Notes: generated from the letters alone by a model not told the origin. A DNA stretch of 64,000 nt from Duodenibacillus intestinigallinarum (GCA_019117105.1 DXAH01000084.1:4331-68330); one strand, 5' to 3'; positions 1 through 7,933 are shown, counted from the stretch's first letter. A program made the numbers and translations.

Positions 1-402
1 AGGCGCCATCAGTGCAAAGCCTCCCTCTTCGGGCAACAGAGTGCCATGGCCGGTTTTGGGATCCTTACGGCTGCCTTTGCGGCCGCAATGCGAAAGCTGA
101 AGGAAGAACTTGGTATCGGTGCTCGCCACGGCGCGGCAGGCTTTTACAAGCTTTTTGAAAAAGGCTTCCTGCTCATCGTTGTAGAGCCCGAGGCAACGCG
201 TGGTGATGCGGCCGTCGGCGCGAACCGCCGTCGCCTCGACCACAACCAGCCCCGCCCCTGAAGCCGCAAGCGTCTCGTAATGCGAGATGAGCTCATCGCT
301 GCCCACGCCCTCTCGAGCAAGGCAACGACACATCGGCGGCACGCAGATGCGATTGGGTAGCGTCTGTGCCCCCATCTTCAAAGGCGTAAAGAGCATTGCC
401 AT
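1..402 (-). CDS. Old Yellow Enzyme family NADH:flavin oxidoreductase, N-terminal part
   Basis: Only the first 134 codons lie in the window; the gene runs off the left edge with no stop. The protein opens with MAMLFTPLKMGAQTLPNRI, then VPPMC, GAGLVVVEATAV, GRIT and QLSHCGRKGS. This is the order of the FMN-binding barrel start in the YqjM-like branch of Old Yellow Enzymes, which bind FMN and reduce activated C=C bonds with NAD(P)H. The ATG at 402 follows AGGAAGGAC at good spacing; the second ATG at 396 is too far from it. It starts 31 bases after ribE on the same strand, so it is probably cotranscribed with riboflavin synthesis. Substrate unknown. Confidence 0.85.
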   Translation of the reverse strand, partial: MAMLFTPLKMGAQTLPNRICVPPMCRCLAREGVGSDELISHYETLAASGAGLVVVEATAVRADGRITTRCLGLYNDEQEAFFKKLVKACRAVASTDTKFFLQLSHCGRKGSRKDPKTGHGTLLPEEGGFALMAP

Positions 403-433
403 CCGAAAGTCCTTCCTAATGCGCGGCGATCAA

Positions 434-1060
434 TCAGAACAAATCGTCGCCGTCGTCTTCACGAAGCTTGATCATGCGCTCGACATAGCGCGCGATCGTG
501 TCAATTTCGAGGTTGACCCAATCCTGCGCCTTGAGGTGCTTCAAGGTCGTTACTTCAACGGTATGCGGGATGAGATTGATGCTGATGAGCGCGCCCATCG
601 CCGTATCTTCGACCTCGTTGACGGTAAGCGAGACACCGTTGACGGCCACCGAACCCTTGTAGGCGAGATAAGGCGAGAGCTTCAAGGGAGCGCGGATCAC
701 GAGCTTGTAGCTTTCTGCAATCTTGGTCATGGACTCGACCTGGCCTACGCCATCAACGTGGCCGCTAACCAAATGGCCGTCAACGCGATCGCCCAGACGC
801 ATCGCCTTTTCAAGGTTGACTTCACCGAACGTATCGAGACCGCAGGTCTTGGAAAGGCTCTCGGCACTCACGTCAATCTGGAAGGAATTCCCTTCGATGT
901 TGACCACCGTCATGCAAGCGCCGTTGACGGCGATGGAGTCGCCTACGCGCACTTCTTCGAGATGAAAGTCTTCGGGCGTGACGATCGTCAGACGAACGCC
1001 GTTGCCGAGTTTTTCGGGTTCACGAACCTTGCCGATGGCCTGAATAATTCCGGTAAACAT
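434..1060 (-). CDS. ribE: Riboflavin synthase, alpha chain
   Basis: Catalyses the last step of riboflavin synthesis, the dismutation of two 6,7-dimethyl-8-ribityllumazines, in the cytoplasm. The 208 residues match the usual length. It begins MFTGII, the family hallmark, and has two tandem lumazine-binding repeats: AVNGACMTV near 44-52 and GHLVSGHVDG at 95-104 in the first half, AVNGVSLTV near 139-147 in the second. It lies 59 bases after ribD and 31 bases before the Old Yellow Enzyme gene, in the minus-strand glyA-nrdR-ribD-ribE block. No FMN riboswitch was recognised in front of it. Also named ribC in some species. Confidence 0.97.
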   Translation of the reverse strand: MFTGIIQAIGKVREPEKLGNGVRLTIVTPEDFHLEEVRVGDSIAVNGACMTVVNIEGNSFQIDVSAESLSKTCGLDTFGEVNLEKAMRLGDRVDGHLVSGHVDGVGQVESMTKIAESYKLVIRAPLKLSPYLAYKGSVAVNGVSLTVNEVEDTAMGALISINLIPHTVEVTTLKHLKAQDWVNLEIDTIARYVERMIKLREDDGDDLF

Positions 1061-1119
1061 GGTTTTTCAATCTTTCCTAAAAGGCGGCCGCTCCTGTCCG
1101 AGACTTGCCGCAGTTGCAG

Positions 1120-2208
1120 TTAATTCTTTCGCAGCACGACCTCAAGGTCGTCGCCGACTTTCTCGAAACTGACGAAGCGTCCGCGCAAGACTTCGCTCAT
1201 TTCTTTGAATGGTCCGAGCTTGGCAAAGGGCATGCCCTCGCCCATCACAGCCGGCGCCAGATAGCAGACGATCTCGTCGACCAGATCCGCATCAAGGAGC
1301 GCCCCGGACAAGGTTGCACCGGCTTCGACATGCAACTCATTGATTTCATCACGGCCGATCTGACGGATGATTTCCTCGAGATCAAGCCCTTCGCTGCCGC
1401 CCACGCAGCGGACCGTAGCGCCGGCGGCAACCAGTGCGTCCACACGCGCCTGAGGAGCCGTGTCGCTTACGAAAATCGTCGTGGGTTGCCCCTGCAGAAT
1501 GTTGAAAGTCACCGGCGTAAGCGCCTGGCTGTCGGCCACATACTTCACCGGGCTCGGCAGCTTTTCTTCGCGCACGCTCATTTGCGGATTGTCCGCAAGC
1601 ACCGTGCCGATACCGGTAAGGATACCCTGAGCGCGGGCGCGCCACAGGCGTCCTTTGCGGCGAGCTTCCTCGCTCGTGATCCAGCGGCTGGCTCCGTTGT
1701 AAAGCGCCGTACGGCCGTCAAGCGTCACTGCAGTCTTCAGTCGCACCCAGGGCTTGCCCGTCGTCATGCGTGTAAAAAAGCCGATGTTGGATTCGTAGGC
1801 CTCGTCGCGGCACACACCGCAGACCACCGCAACTCCGGCCTGACGTAGCATTTCCAACCCCTTGCCGGCGACCTGCGGGTTAGGGTCTTCAATGGCGGCC
1901 ACGACGCGCCCGGCACGTTCTTCGATAAGGCGCGCCGCACACGGCGGCGTGCGGCCGTAATGCGAACAGGGCTCAAGCGTCACGTAATAGGTGGCGCCGG
2001 TAATGTCGATACCTGCCTGCTTGGCGTTCATAATGGCATCGATTTCGGCGTGCTGAGAGCCCGGAGCGTGCGTATAGCCGCGCGAGACAATCTGACCGTC
2101 CTTGACGATCACGCAGCCGACAGCCGGGTTGGGCGGGGCGATATAGCGCCCCTTGCGCGCCTCTTCAAGAGCGGCGCGCATGAAAATCTCATCGCTCGTA
2201 TCCGTCAT
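1120..2208 (-). CDS. ribD: Bifunctional pyrimidine deaminase/reductase of riboflavin synthesis
   Basis: Carries out steps two and three of riboflavin synthesis: deamination of the diaminopyrimidinone ribosyl phosphate, then NADPH-dependent reduction of its ribose. Residues 1-145 are a cytidine-deaminase-like domain with zinc ligands His53 (HAE, 53-55), Cys81 and Cys90 in PCSHYGRTPPC. From about 150 (KPWVRLKTAVTLDGR) the chain is the dihydrofolate-reductase-like RibD_C domain. The 362-residue length is normal for the fused enzyme. Its ATG overlaps the nrdR stop by four bases (ATGA), so the two are translationally coupled. Confidence 0.97.
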   Translation of the reverse strand: MTDTSDEIFMRAALEEARKGRYIAPPNPAVGCVIVKDGQIVSRGYTHAPGSQHAEIDAIMNAKQAGIDITGATYYVTLEPCSHYGRTPPCAARLIEERAGRVVAAIEDPNPQVAGKGLEMLRQAGVAVVCGVCRDEAYESNIGFFTRMTTGKPWVRLKTAVTLDGRTALYNGASRWITSEEARRKGRLWRARAQGILTGIGTVLADNPQMSVREEKLPSPVKYVADSQALTPVTFNILQGQPTTIFVSDTAPQARVDALVAAGATVRCVGGSEGLDLEEIIRQIGRDEINELHVEAGATLSGALLDADLVDEIVCYLAPAVMGEGMPFAKLGPFKEMSEVLRGRFVSFEKVGDDLEVVLRKN

Positions 2209-2672
2209 TTCGCTTCGTTCTTGTCGATTTCCAGATCACGCATCAAGCGCTTGAAAGCTTCGGGATCTTCCACGTTGAAGTAGACGCTTGCAAAGCGAAC
2301 GTAGGCGATCTTATCGAGACGCTTGAGTTCCTCGAGCACAAATTCGCCCACCTTTTCGCTTTTGACTTCCCGCTCCCCGAGACTGCGAAGTCGTTGCTCA
2401 ATGAACGTAATGGCTTCCTCGATCTGCTCGTCGCTCACGGGACGCTTGCGAAGCGCCAGGCGCATGGAGCCGCGAACCTTGTCGCGGTCGTACTCGCGGC
2501 GCACGCCGGTGCGCTTGACGATGGCCGGCATATTGATTTCCACGCGCTCAAACGTCGTGAAACGCTTGCCGCAATGGCTGCACTGACGGCGACGTCGAAT
2601 GGAGAACCCATCTTCGCTCGCGCGAGAGTCCACCACCGCTGTGTCCTTAGACTTGCAAAACGGGCAACGCAT
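2205..2672 (-). CDS. nrdR: Transcriptional repressor NrdR
   Basis: Represses ribonucleotide reductase operons by sensing ATP/dATP. The 155-residue protein has a zinc ribbon with Cys3, Cys6, Cys31 and Cys34 (MRCPFC and CSHCGKRF), followed by an ATP-cone domain from about residue 49 that includes VKRTGVRREYDRDK. Both parts and the total length are standard. The ATG at 2672 follows AGGAG at about nine bases. It sits between glyA and ribD in the same direction, an order seen in many Burkholderiales. Known targets are nrd genes carrying NrdR boxes; none was recognised in this window. Confidence 0.97.
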   Translation of the reverse strand: MRCPFCKSKDTAVVDSRASEDGFSIRRRRQCSHCGKRFTTFERVEINMPAIVKRTGVRREYDRDKVRGSMRLALRKRPVSDEQIEEAITFIEQRLRSLGEREVKSEKVGEFVLEELKRLDKIAYVRFASVYFNVEDPEAFKRLMRDLEIDKNEAK

Positions 2673-2705
2673 CTTGAAAACTCCTGGAAAACGCCCGGAA
2701 ACGGT

Positions 2706-3971
2706 TTAGGGTCGATAAACGGGGAACATCGCCGTGAGCTGATCGACTTCGGTACGCACACGTTCGAGCACCTGAGCGTCCTCGGGAGCCGAGAGCAGAT
2801 CGGCAATGAGGTTGGCCACCTTGCGCGTTTCTTCTTCCTTAAAGCCGCGGGTGGTCATGGCAGGCGTGCCCAGACGAATGCCTGACGTGACGAAGGGCGT
2901 CTGCGGGTCGTTGTGAATCGCGTTTTTGTTAACAGTGATGTGTGCTGCTCCCAGAAGCGCTTCAGCGGCCTTGCCCGTCAGATTCATCGGACGCAGGTCA
3001 ACGAGCATCACGTGGCTTTGCGTGCCGCCCGAGACAATGCGCAAACCGCGCTCCATCAGCGTCTTGGCAAGCACCTCAGCATTCTTGATCACCTGCTTGC
3101 CGTACTCCTTGAACTCGGGCTTGAGCGCTTCGCCGAGCGCCACAGCCTTGCCTGCGATCACGTGCATGAGCGGACCGCCCTGAGTGCCCGGAAACACTGC
3201 CGAGTTGATCTTCTTTTCGAGATCGGGCCGGCAGAAGATGATGCCGCCGCGCGGGCCGCGCAGGCTCTTGTGCGTCGTCGTGGTCACCACGTCGGCATAG
3301 CCAAACGGGCTCGGATAGACACCGGCGGCCACCAGACCTGCGTAGTGCGCGATGTCAGTCATCAGAATGGCGCCTACCGAGTGCGCGATGTCCGCAAAGC
3401 GTTTGAAGTCGATGTGAAGCGAATAGGCCGAAGCACCCGCGATGATGAGCTTGGGCTGATGTTCCTTGGCCAAGCGCTCGACTTCATCGTAGTCGATTGC
3501 TTCGGTGTCGTCGCGCACGCCGTAGCTCACGATGTTGAAATAACGGCCGGAAAAATTGAGGTGCATGCCGTGCGTGAGATGGCCGCCGTCGGCAAGGCTC
3601 ATCCCCATCACGGTGTCGCCCGGATTCAGAAGGCCGAACAGAACGGCTTCGTTGGCCTGCGCGCCGGAGTGCGGCTGGACATTGACAGCCATTTCGACAC
3701 CGGCGGGCTCGCAAAAGAGCTTCTTGGCTCGCTCGATGGCGATGCGTTCCACCTCATCCACATACTGGCAGCCGCCGTAGTAGCGCTTGCCCGGATAACC
3801 TTCGGCGTACTTATTCGTCAGAAGCGACCCTTGAGCCTGCATAACCGCCGGAGACGTGTAGTTTTCGCTCGCGATCAGCTCAATGTGCTGTTCCTGACGA
3901 TCCGCCTCAGCCTGAATGAACTTCCAGACTTCGCTGTCGGCTACTGCGATGGTGTTGGAGTGGCGAAACAT
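2706..3971 (-). CDS. glyA: Serine hydroxymethyltransferase
   Basis: PLP enzyme converting serine and tetrahydrofolate into glycine and methylene-tetrahydrofolate, feeding purine, thymidylate and methionine synthesis. The 421-residue chain has IELIASENY near 30-38, YAEGYPGKRYYGG near 55-67, and the PLP lysine in TTTHKSLRGPRGG (Lys235). An upstream in-frame start would add 14 residues, but the ATG at 3971 follows AAGGAG at nine bases and gives the usual MF... N-terminus. It is first in a minus-strand run with nrdR, ribD and ribE. Its leader holds two adjacent hairpins at 4001-4035. Confidence 0.97.
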   Translation of the reverse strand: MFRHSNTIAVADSEVWKFIQAEADRQEQHIELIASENYTSPAVMQAQGSLLTNKYAEGYPGKRYYGGCQYVDEVERIAIERAKKLFCEPAGVEMAVNVQPHSGAQANEAVLFGLLNPGDTVMGMSLADGGHLTHGMHLNFSGRYFNIVSYGVRDDTEAIDYDEVERLAKEHQPKLIIAGASAYSLHIDFKRFADIAHSVGAILMTDIAHYAGLVAAGVYPSPFGYADVVTTTTHKSLRGPRGGIIFCRPDLEKKINSAVFPGTQGGPLMHVIAGKAVALGEALKPEFKEYGKQVIKNAEVLAKTLMERGLRIVSGGTQSHVMLVDLRPMNLTGKAAEALLGAAHITVNKNAIHNDPQTPFVTSGIRLGTPAMTTRGFKEEETRKVANLIADLLSAPEDAQVLERVRTEVDQLTAMFPVYRP

Positions 3972-4000
3972 GTCCTTGGACTCCTTAAAAGTTGGGCGCG

Positions 4001-4035
4001 CTTGTTCGTTCAAACAAGGTTCTTCTTGAAAGAAC
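4001..4035 (-). promoter_or_regulatory. Two tandem hairpins in the glyA leader
   Basis: Two perfect 6-bp inverted repeats lie back to back: CTTGTT/AACAAG (4001-4006 with 4013-4018) and GTTCTT/AAGAAC (4019-4024 with 4030-4035). They are 30-64 bases upstream of the glyA ATG, so they would be in its untranslated leader. No known riboswitch class was recognised, and the function is unknown. Confidence 0.45.
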
Positions 4036-4100
4036 GGCGCAATTTTTTCAAAAAACGATTCTGCAATTATCGCCTATGGAGTCGACAAAAAGAGACAATG

Positions 4101-4161
4101 AAAAAGCCGGCTCCGTCAAAGAATCGTTTTTTCTGACAAACGACTCCGACAAGCCGGCTTT
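4101..4161 (-). terminator. Likely terminator after the radical SAM gene, with a nested stem
   Basis: A perfect 10-bp inverted repeat, AAAGCCGGCT (4103-4112) and AGCCGGCTTT (4152-4161), starts just past the radical SAM stop and ends in a T run on the minus strand. Inside lies a second stem, TCGTTT/AAACGA (4124-4129 with 4138-4143). The long loop is unusual for a terminator. Parts of it also pair with sequence nearer glyA (see findings). Confidence 0.65.
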
Positions 4162-4163
4162 CC

Positions 4164-4940
4164 TTATCCGTACCAGTGAGCGCTGATGCCCAGGTTCTCG
4201 ACCCGCTGCGCAATCCTTTCGAGCGTCTCCGCAGGCGCCTTTTTAAGCCCCGCCACAGGCGTCTCGCGCGCCAGAGTATAGATGTCAACGCCTTCGGGAC
4301 GAATCTGCGCCAGCGCTTCAAGCCAGGGGCCCACGTACTTTTCAGTCGTATTGTCGACGCTTTGTCCGGCAAAGGTGCCCTGCATGAACATCGTCTGTAC
4401 GATGCAGCGACCGTTGAGTTCCTTGATGCGCTCAATCACCTCTTTGACGTCGTAGCGCGCGTTGGGGCGATCCACCAGACGAATGTAGTCTGCATCCACC
4501 GTATCGAGCTTCAGACACGGGCGGTCGATCAGACGAACGGCCTCAAAGACGTCCTCGCGGTTGAGGTGCGTGGCGTTGGTCAGCAGACACACCTTGGCCT
4601 GCGGGCAATACTTGTCACGCAGCGCGAGCGTATCGCGCACAATGTTGAGGAAATCCGGATGTGATGTGGGTTCACCGTTTCCGGAGTAAGTGATCGCCTC
4701 GGGCAAGTCGTCGGCGTCGCGCATGGCGCTCAGACGCGCTTCCAGAGCTTCGCGCACAGCTTGGCGCGAGGGCATCTTCGACTTGGGGCGACGTTCATCA
4801 TTGAGTCCACATTCGCAATAGATGCAGTCGAAACTGCAGATTTTGCCGTCAACGGGCGACAAATTGACGCCCAGACTCTTGCCCAGACGTCGACTGCGAA
4901 CGGGCCCGAAAACGGGCCCGGGATAAATGACGGTACTCAT
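4164..4940 (-). CDS. Radical SAM protein of the COG0731 (wyosine-synthetase-like) type
   Basis: A 258-residue protein with the radical SAM cluster motif CxxxCxxC at Cys35, Cys39 and Cys42 (CSFDCIYC), and YSGNGEPTSHP further on, resembling the SAM-binding GE motif. It belongs with the small MoaA-like radical SAM proteins often grouped with wyosine synthetases. Bacteria do not make wyosine, so the real reaction is unknown. A longer in-frame start exists, but the ATG at 4940 overlaps the pyrE stop by one base (TGATG), which favours coupled translation. It is last in the operon with the amidohydrolase and pyrE; whether it serves nucleotide metabolism is inference. Confidence 0.85.
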   Translation of the reverse strand: MSTVIYPGPVFGPVRSRRLGKSLGVNLSPVDGKICSFDCIYCECGLNDERRPKSKMPSRQAVREALEARLSAMRDADDLPEAITYSGNGEPTSHPDFLNIVRDTLALRDKYCPQAKVCLLTNATHLNREDVFEAVRLIDRPCLKLDTVDADYIRLVDRPNARYDVKEVIERIKELNGRCIVQTMFMQGTFAGQSVDNTTEKYVGPWLEALAQIRPEGVDIYTLARETPVAGLKKAPAETLERIAQRVENLGISAHWYG

Positions 4941-5629
4941 CAGTTTTCGATAGCGCTTGCCACAACACCGTGCATGGCGGCCCACGTCCAGGGCGTCTGC
5001 AGCCATTCGAGCACCAGTTTTTCGTGCTCGCCGTCAATCACGCCCATTTCCTGCGCCTTATGCACGACTTTTTCAAAGGCAATCACATCGTAGGTATCGA
5101 TTCCTTCCTGCTTGAAGAGGCGCTGTGTTTCGGGAATCGCGTAGTTCGTAATCGACATTACCTGCGTCACCTGAGCTCCCTCTTCGCGCAGAGCGCGAAT
5201 GGCGTCCAGACAGCTCAGACCGGTCGAGATATGGTCTTCGAGAAGAAGCACGCGCAGCCCCTTGACATCACCGCCTTCGATACGGGAGTGGTTGCCGTAG
5301 GTCTTAGCCTTCTGACGCACCATGATGGCGGGCAGTCCCAGGCGATAAGCCAGAGCTGCGGCGTGCATGGAGCCGGCGGCTTCGACGCCTGCGACTATGT
5401 CAAACTCCAGATCGTATTCTTCAACGCGGCTAGCCATCGTCTCAACAATGTCGCGCCAGGCTTCCGGATGCGAAAAAAGCTTGCGGTTATCCACGTAAAC
5501 GGGAGAAATCAGACCGGACTTCAGGCGCATCGGCGCATCGGCAAGAAACTCCACCGCCTGTGCGCGAATCAAGCGTTCGGCCATGATGTCTTCGGCAATG
5601 CTGCTGGTGTAGCTGGGCTTAAATTTCAT
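4940..5629 (-). CDS. pyrE: Orotate phosphoribosyltransferase
   Basis: Transfers PRPP ribose-phosphate to orotate to give OMP in de novo pyrimidine synthesis. The 229-residue chain carries the PRPP-binding signature VLLLEDHISTG at 127-137 (normally VVDDVxTTG-like), FDIVAGVEAAG at 76-86, and the flexible-loop region VRQKAKTYG at 104-112. The ATG at 5629 follows GGGGAAGAG. It starts 12 bases after the amidohydrolase and overlaps the radical SAM gene by one base, forming a three-gene operon. The signature is somewhat divergent (EDHIS rather than DDVIT), but fold landmarks and length fit well. Confidence 0.93.
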   Translation of the reverse strand: MKFKPSYTSSIAEDIMAERLIRAQAVEFLADAPMRLKSGLISPVYVDNRKLFSHPEAWRDIVETMASRVEEYDLEFDIVAGVEAAGSMHAAALAYRLGLPAIMVRQKAKTYGNHSRIEGGDVKGLRVLLLEDHISTGLSCLDAIRALREEGAQVTQVMSITNYAIPETQRLFKQEGIDTYDVIAFEKVVHKAQEMGVIDGEHEKLVLEWLQTPWTWAAMHGVVASAIEN

Positions 5630-5641
5630 GACTCTTCCCCT

Positions 5642-6637
5642 TTACTCAATGCCGAGAACCTTGCGACCGTTGACGGTAGCGATGTTGACGAGCTGTTCGA
5701 AATCATCGAAGCGGCAGCCGGTGGCAAGCAGCTGCAGTTCGTGCCACATGTCGCCTGCGCTCCACGGAACCATGGCGTCGCACACGTTGTCGGTACCGAG
5801 CGCCACCGTGACGCCGGCCGGCACGAGTTCGTCAACAGGCGTCATCGAATTGTGCATCGGGCCGATCATTTCGGTACGGGCCGTGTCGATCCAAGCCGTC
5901 GGACAGCAGACCATCATCACGCCGGCTTCCTTGAGAAGCGTGTAGAGACGCTGACGGTACATGCGGGAATGCGCACCAATCGAGATGCCGTGAATGGCGA
6001 CCACCCGGCCGCGCATGTCATGCTCAATCGCCTTGTGCGCAAGCATTTCGGTTTCGTATTCGCTGGAGAGGTTGAATTGGTCGACGTGCACGTGCACCAT
6101 CTTGTTCTGCTCTTTGGCCGTGCCAAGCAAAATGTCGAAAGCTTCGGCAGCGCGTCCAAAGTCACGTTCGTCTCGCTTGGGCAAGCCACCGATGATGTCC
6201 ACCATTTCGGCGCCGATGTCAAACCATTTGCGCGCTTCCGGATCAATCACTCCTTTGAGTGTCTGATTGGCAAATTTCACAGTGATCTGATCGGCATAGT
6301 GCTCGCGGGCGCGAAGGCCTGCCTTGATGGCACGATCTTCGGTCTGAGGATCGATGTCCACGAACGTGGCGCAGGCCGTGCAGCCTTGCTCGATCATCAG
6401 TTCAAAGAACATGGAAAAGCGCCGGTAGAAGTCTTCCTCGGTCGACTCGCTCTTTAAGCGATCCAGAGCGTCCCACTTCTGCTGCAGAGAGTGCGTGCGA
6501 CGCATCTCCAGAATTTCGGGAGACAACGTAAACGCACGGTCTGCGTGAGCGTGCGTGTTTACCCAACCGCCGGCCTTCTTAATTGCCGGCTCGATCATCT
6601 CGCGTACGGTTCGCGGCGCGTTTTCATCAAAAGACAT
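5642..6637 (-). CDS. Amidohydrolase resembling cytosine deaminase
   Basis: A 331-residue metal-dependent hydrolase of the amidohydrolase superfamily. Metal-site residues are visible in order: HAH (His29, His31), HVHVD (His182, His184), HGIS (His216) and GTDN (Asp283), the pattern of the CodA/AtzC group that deaminates cytosine-like or triazine rings. Substrate cannot be fixed from sequence. The ATG at 6637 follows AGGAG. It heads the operon with pyrE and a radical SAM gene, which would suit pyrimidine salvage feeding UMP synthesis (inference). A near-consensus promoter lies upstream at 6728-6756. Confidence 0.82.
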   Translation of the reverse strand: MSFDENAPRTVREMIEPAIKKAGGWVNTHAHADRAFTLSPEILEMRRTHSLQQKWDALDRLKSESTEEDFYRRFSMFFELMIEQGCTACATFVDIDPQTEDRAIKAGLRAREHYADQITVKFANQTLKGVIDPEARKWFDIGAEMVDIIGGLPKRDERDFGRAAEAFDILLGTAKEQNKMVHVHVDQFNLSSEYETEMLAHKAIEHDMRGRVVAIHGISIGAHSRMYRQRLYTLLKEAGVMMVCCPTAWIDTARTEMIGPMHNSMTPVDELVPAGVTVALGTDNVCDAMVPWSAGDMWHELQLLATGCRFDDFEQLVNIATVNGRKVLGIE

Positions 6638-6665
6638 GAAGGGTTCTCCTAGCGAAAAGGCACGA

Positions 6666-6705
6666 GCGCCCGTTGTCTGTCAGCATCAAGCTCAGACAGC
6701 GGCGC
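6666..6705 (-). repeat. Inverted repeat in the leader of the amidohydrolase operon
   Basis: Nested arms GCGCC/GGCGC (6666-6670 with 6701-6705) and TGTCTG/CAGACA (6674-6679 with 6693-6698) lie 28 bases upstream of the amidohydrolase ATG. The repeat falls between the promoter and the start, so it would fold in the leader RNA. It could also end transcription from apbE, since TTTT follows on the minus strand. Neither role is proven. Confidence 0.45.
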
Positions 6706-6727
6706 TACGCGCCTGCAAATCTAGATT

Positions 6728-6756
6728 AATTTAACTAGGTCGCGCGCTTGTGTCAA
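6728..6756 (-). promoter_or_regulatory. Sigma-70 promoter for the amidohydrolase-pyrE operon
   Basis: On the minus strand, TTGACA (6756-6751) is followed 17 bases later by TAAATT (6733-6728). The -35 hexamer and the spacing are consensus; the -10 has four of six bases. The start of transcription would be near 6721, leaving a leader of about 80 bases. The -10 lies inside an imperfect AT-rich palindrome, CTAGaTTAA then TTAACTAG, at 6721-6738, a possible repressor site. Confidence 0.7.
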
Positions 6757-6804
6757 CCATGTCGCACGAGCGCGCCTGAGAAAAAAGTGATTCGGCCGAC
6801 CGCC

Positions 6805-7887
6805 TTACTCGACAACGGTCAGTTTAACCTCCGGATCCAGAATCTTTACGCGATCGGCAATGCACTTGCTCACCCAGGCTCGCTTAAGGTCGGAGTCAAG
6901 AATAAAGACGCCCAAGTCCTTCTTTTCGGCCATTTTCTTGACCGCCTTTTCTACGCCCATCGCAAACAAGGCCGTACACCAGCCGTCGGCGCGCGCCCCG
7001 TCCTTATCGACGATCGTGACGCTGGCAATGTCGGTAGCGACAGGCATCCCTGTCTCAGGGCTCAAAATGTGCCCATAAGATTTGCCGTCCTTCTCAATTT
7101 TGCGCTCGTACGCGCCCGAGGTGATCACCGATTCGTCAAAGGCTTTGACGACGGCAAAGATTTGACCTCGTTCTTTGTCGGGGCGCTGGATGCCGACGTT
7201 CCAGGCGCGTCCTGCAGGAGACTTTCCGAGCAAGGCAACATTACCGCCCAAGTCAAGAATCACGTTGGTGGCACCGGCCGCCTCCAGATCCTGCGTGAGT
7301 GCCGTGCCGATCCACCCCTTAGCGATAGCCCCGAGATCAATGCTCTGACCTTTGCCGATGCGCATGCGGCAGACGTTGTCCTCGCGCTGCGTTTCAATCT
7401 TAGTGTAGTCAACCTTTTTGAGCGCCGCATCAATATCGCTTCTCGCCGGAACCCGATCGCCGCCGAAACCGATCTTCCAGACGTTGACAAGAGTGCCGAT
7501 CGTGGGCTCGAACGCCCTGTCGGAAGCCTCTGCTATGGCCTTGGCTTTTTCCGTCAGTTCGGTGATGCGGCAGTCGACTTCAACCCATTCGCCCGAGCGT
7601 TTATTGACCTCGTAGAGAGGCCCCTCGCGGTGCACCGTAAAAAGCGTTTCGTAGTCATCGACGCGTTCTGATACGAGCTCTTCGAGCTTTTGCGCGGCTT
7701 TGGCATCCGGCGAAATCAAACGCGCCGTAATCAGCGTTCCCATCGCAAGCCCTTGATACTGCGTTTCATAGAGCGTTTTGCCTTCTTCGGCAGCGGAAAC
7801 AAGCGTACTCAAACCGCAAAACAGGGCAGCCGCAAGGAGTGGCGCGCGCGCGAAAATGCGAAAAGTCGTATTGGGCAAGGCTGACAT
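6805..7887 (-). CDS. apbE: FAD:protein FMN transferase (ApbE)
   Basis: Attaches FMN covalently, through a phosphodiester bond, to Thr or Ser of exported flavoproteins, using FAD as donor. The 360-residue protein opens with an export signal (hydrophobic stretch to about 31, cleavage likely near VSA-AE). It then shows the ApbE landmarks GLAMGT near 46-51, DLGAIAKGW, DLGGN, ITSGAYER and the late ADGWCTALF region. The ATG at 7887 is preferred over a TTG eight codons earlier; neither has an ideally spaced ribosome site. It lies downstream of a small FMN-binding protein that is its obvious substrate, but a strong terminator (7934-7974) separates the two. Confidence 0.95.
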   Translation of the reverse strand: MSALPNTTFRIFARAPLLAAALFCGLSTLVSAAEEGKTLYETQYQGLAMGTLITARLISPDAKAAQKLEELVSERVDDYETLFTVHREGPLYEVNKRSGEWVEVDCRITELTEKAKAIAEASDRAFEPTIGTLVNVWKIGFGGDRVPARSDIDAALKKVDYTKIETQREDNVCRMRIGKGQSIDLGAIAKGWIGTALTQDLEAAGATNVILDLGGNVALLGKSPAGRAWNVGIQRPDKERGQIFAVVKAFDESVITSGAYERKIEKDGKSYGHILSPETGMPVATDIASVTIVDKDGARADGWCTALFAMGVEKAVKKMAEKKDLGVFILDSDLKRAWVSKCIADRVKILDPEVKLTVVE

Positions 7888-7933
7888 CCTTTCAGTCGAA
7901 CAAAAATGCAAAGAGTATGCGCACTATATACAG

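Noticed and set aside
287..1123. Plus-strand open frame opposite ribE
   Set aside because: Antisense shadow of riboflavin synthase with no ribosome site or motif.
403..2705. FMN riboswitch in front of the riboflavin genes
   Set aside because: ribD overlaps nrdR and the gaps before ribE are too short; no conserved RFN element blocks were found.
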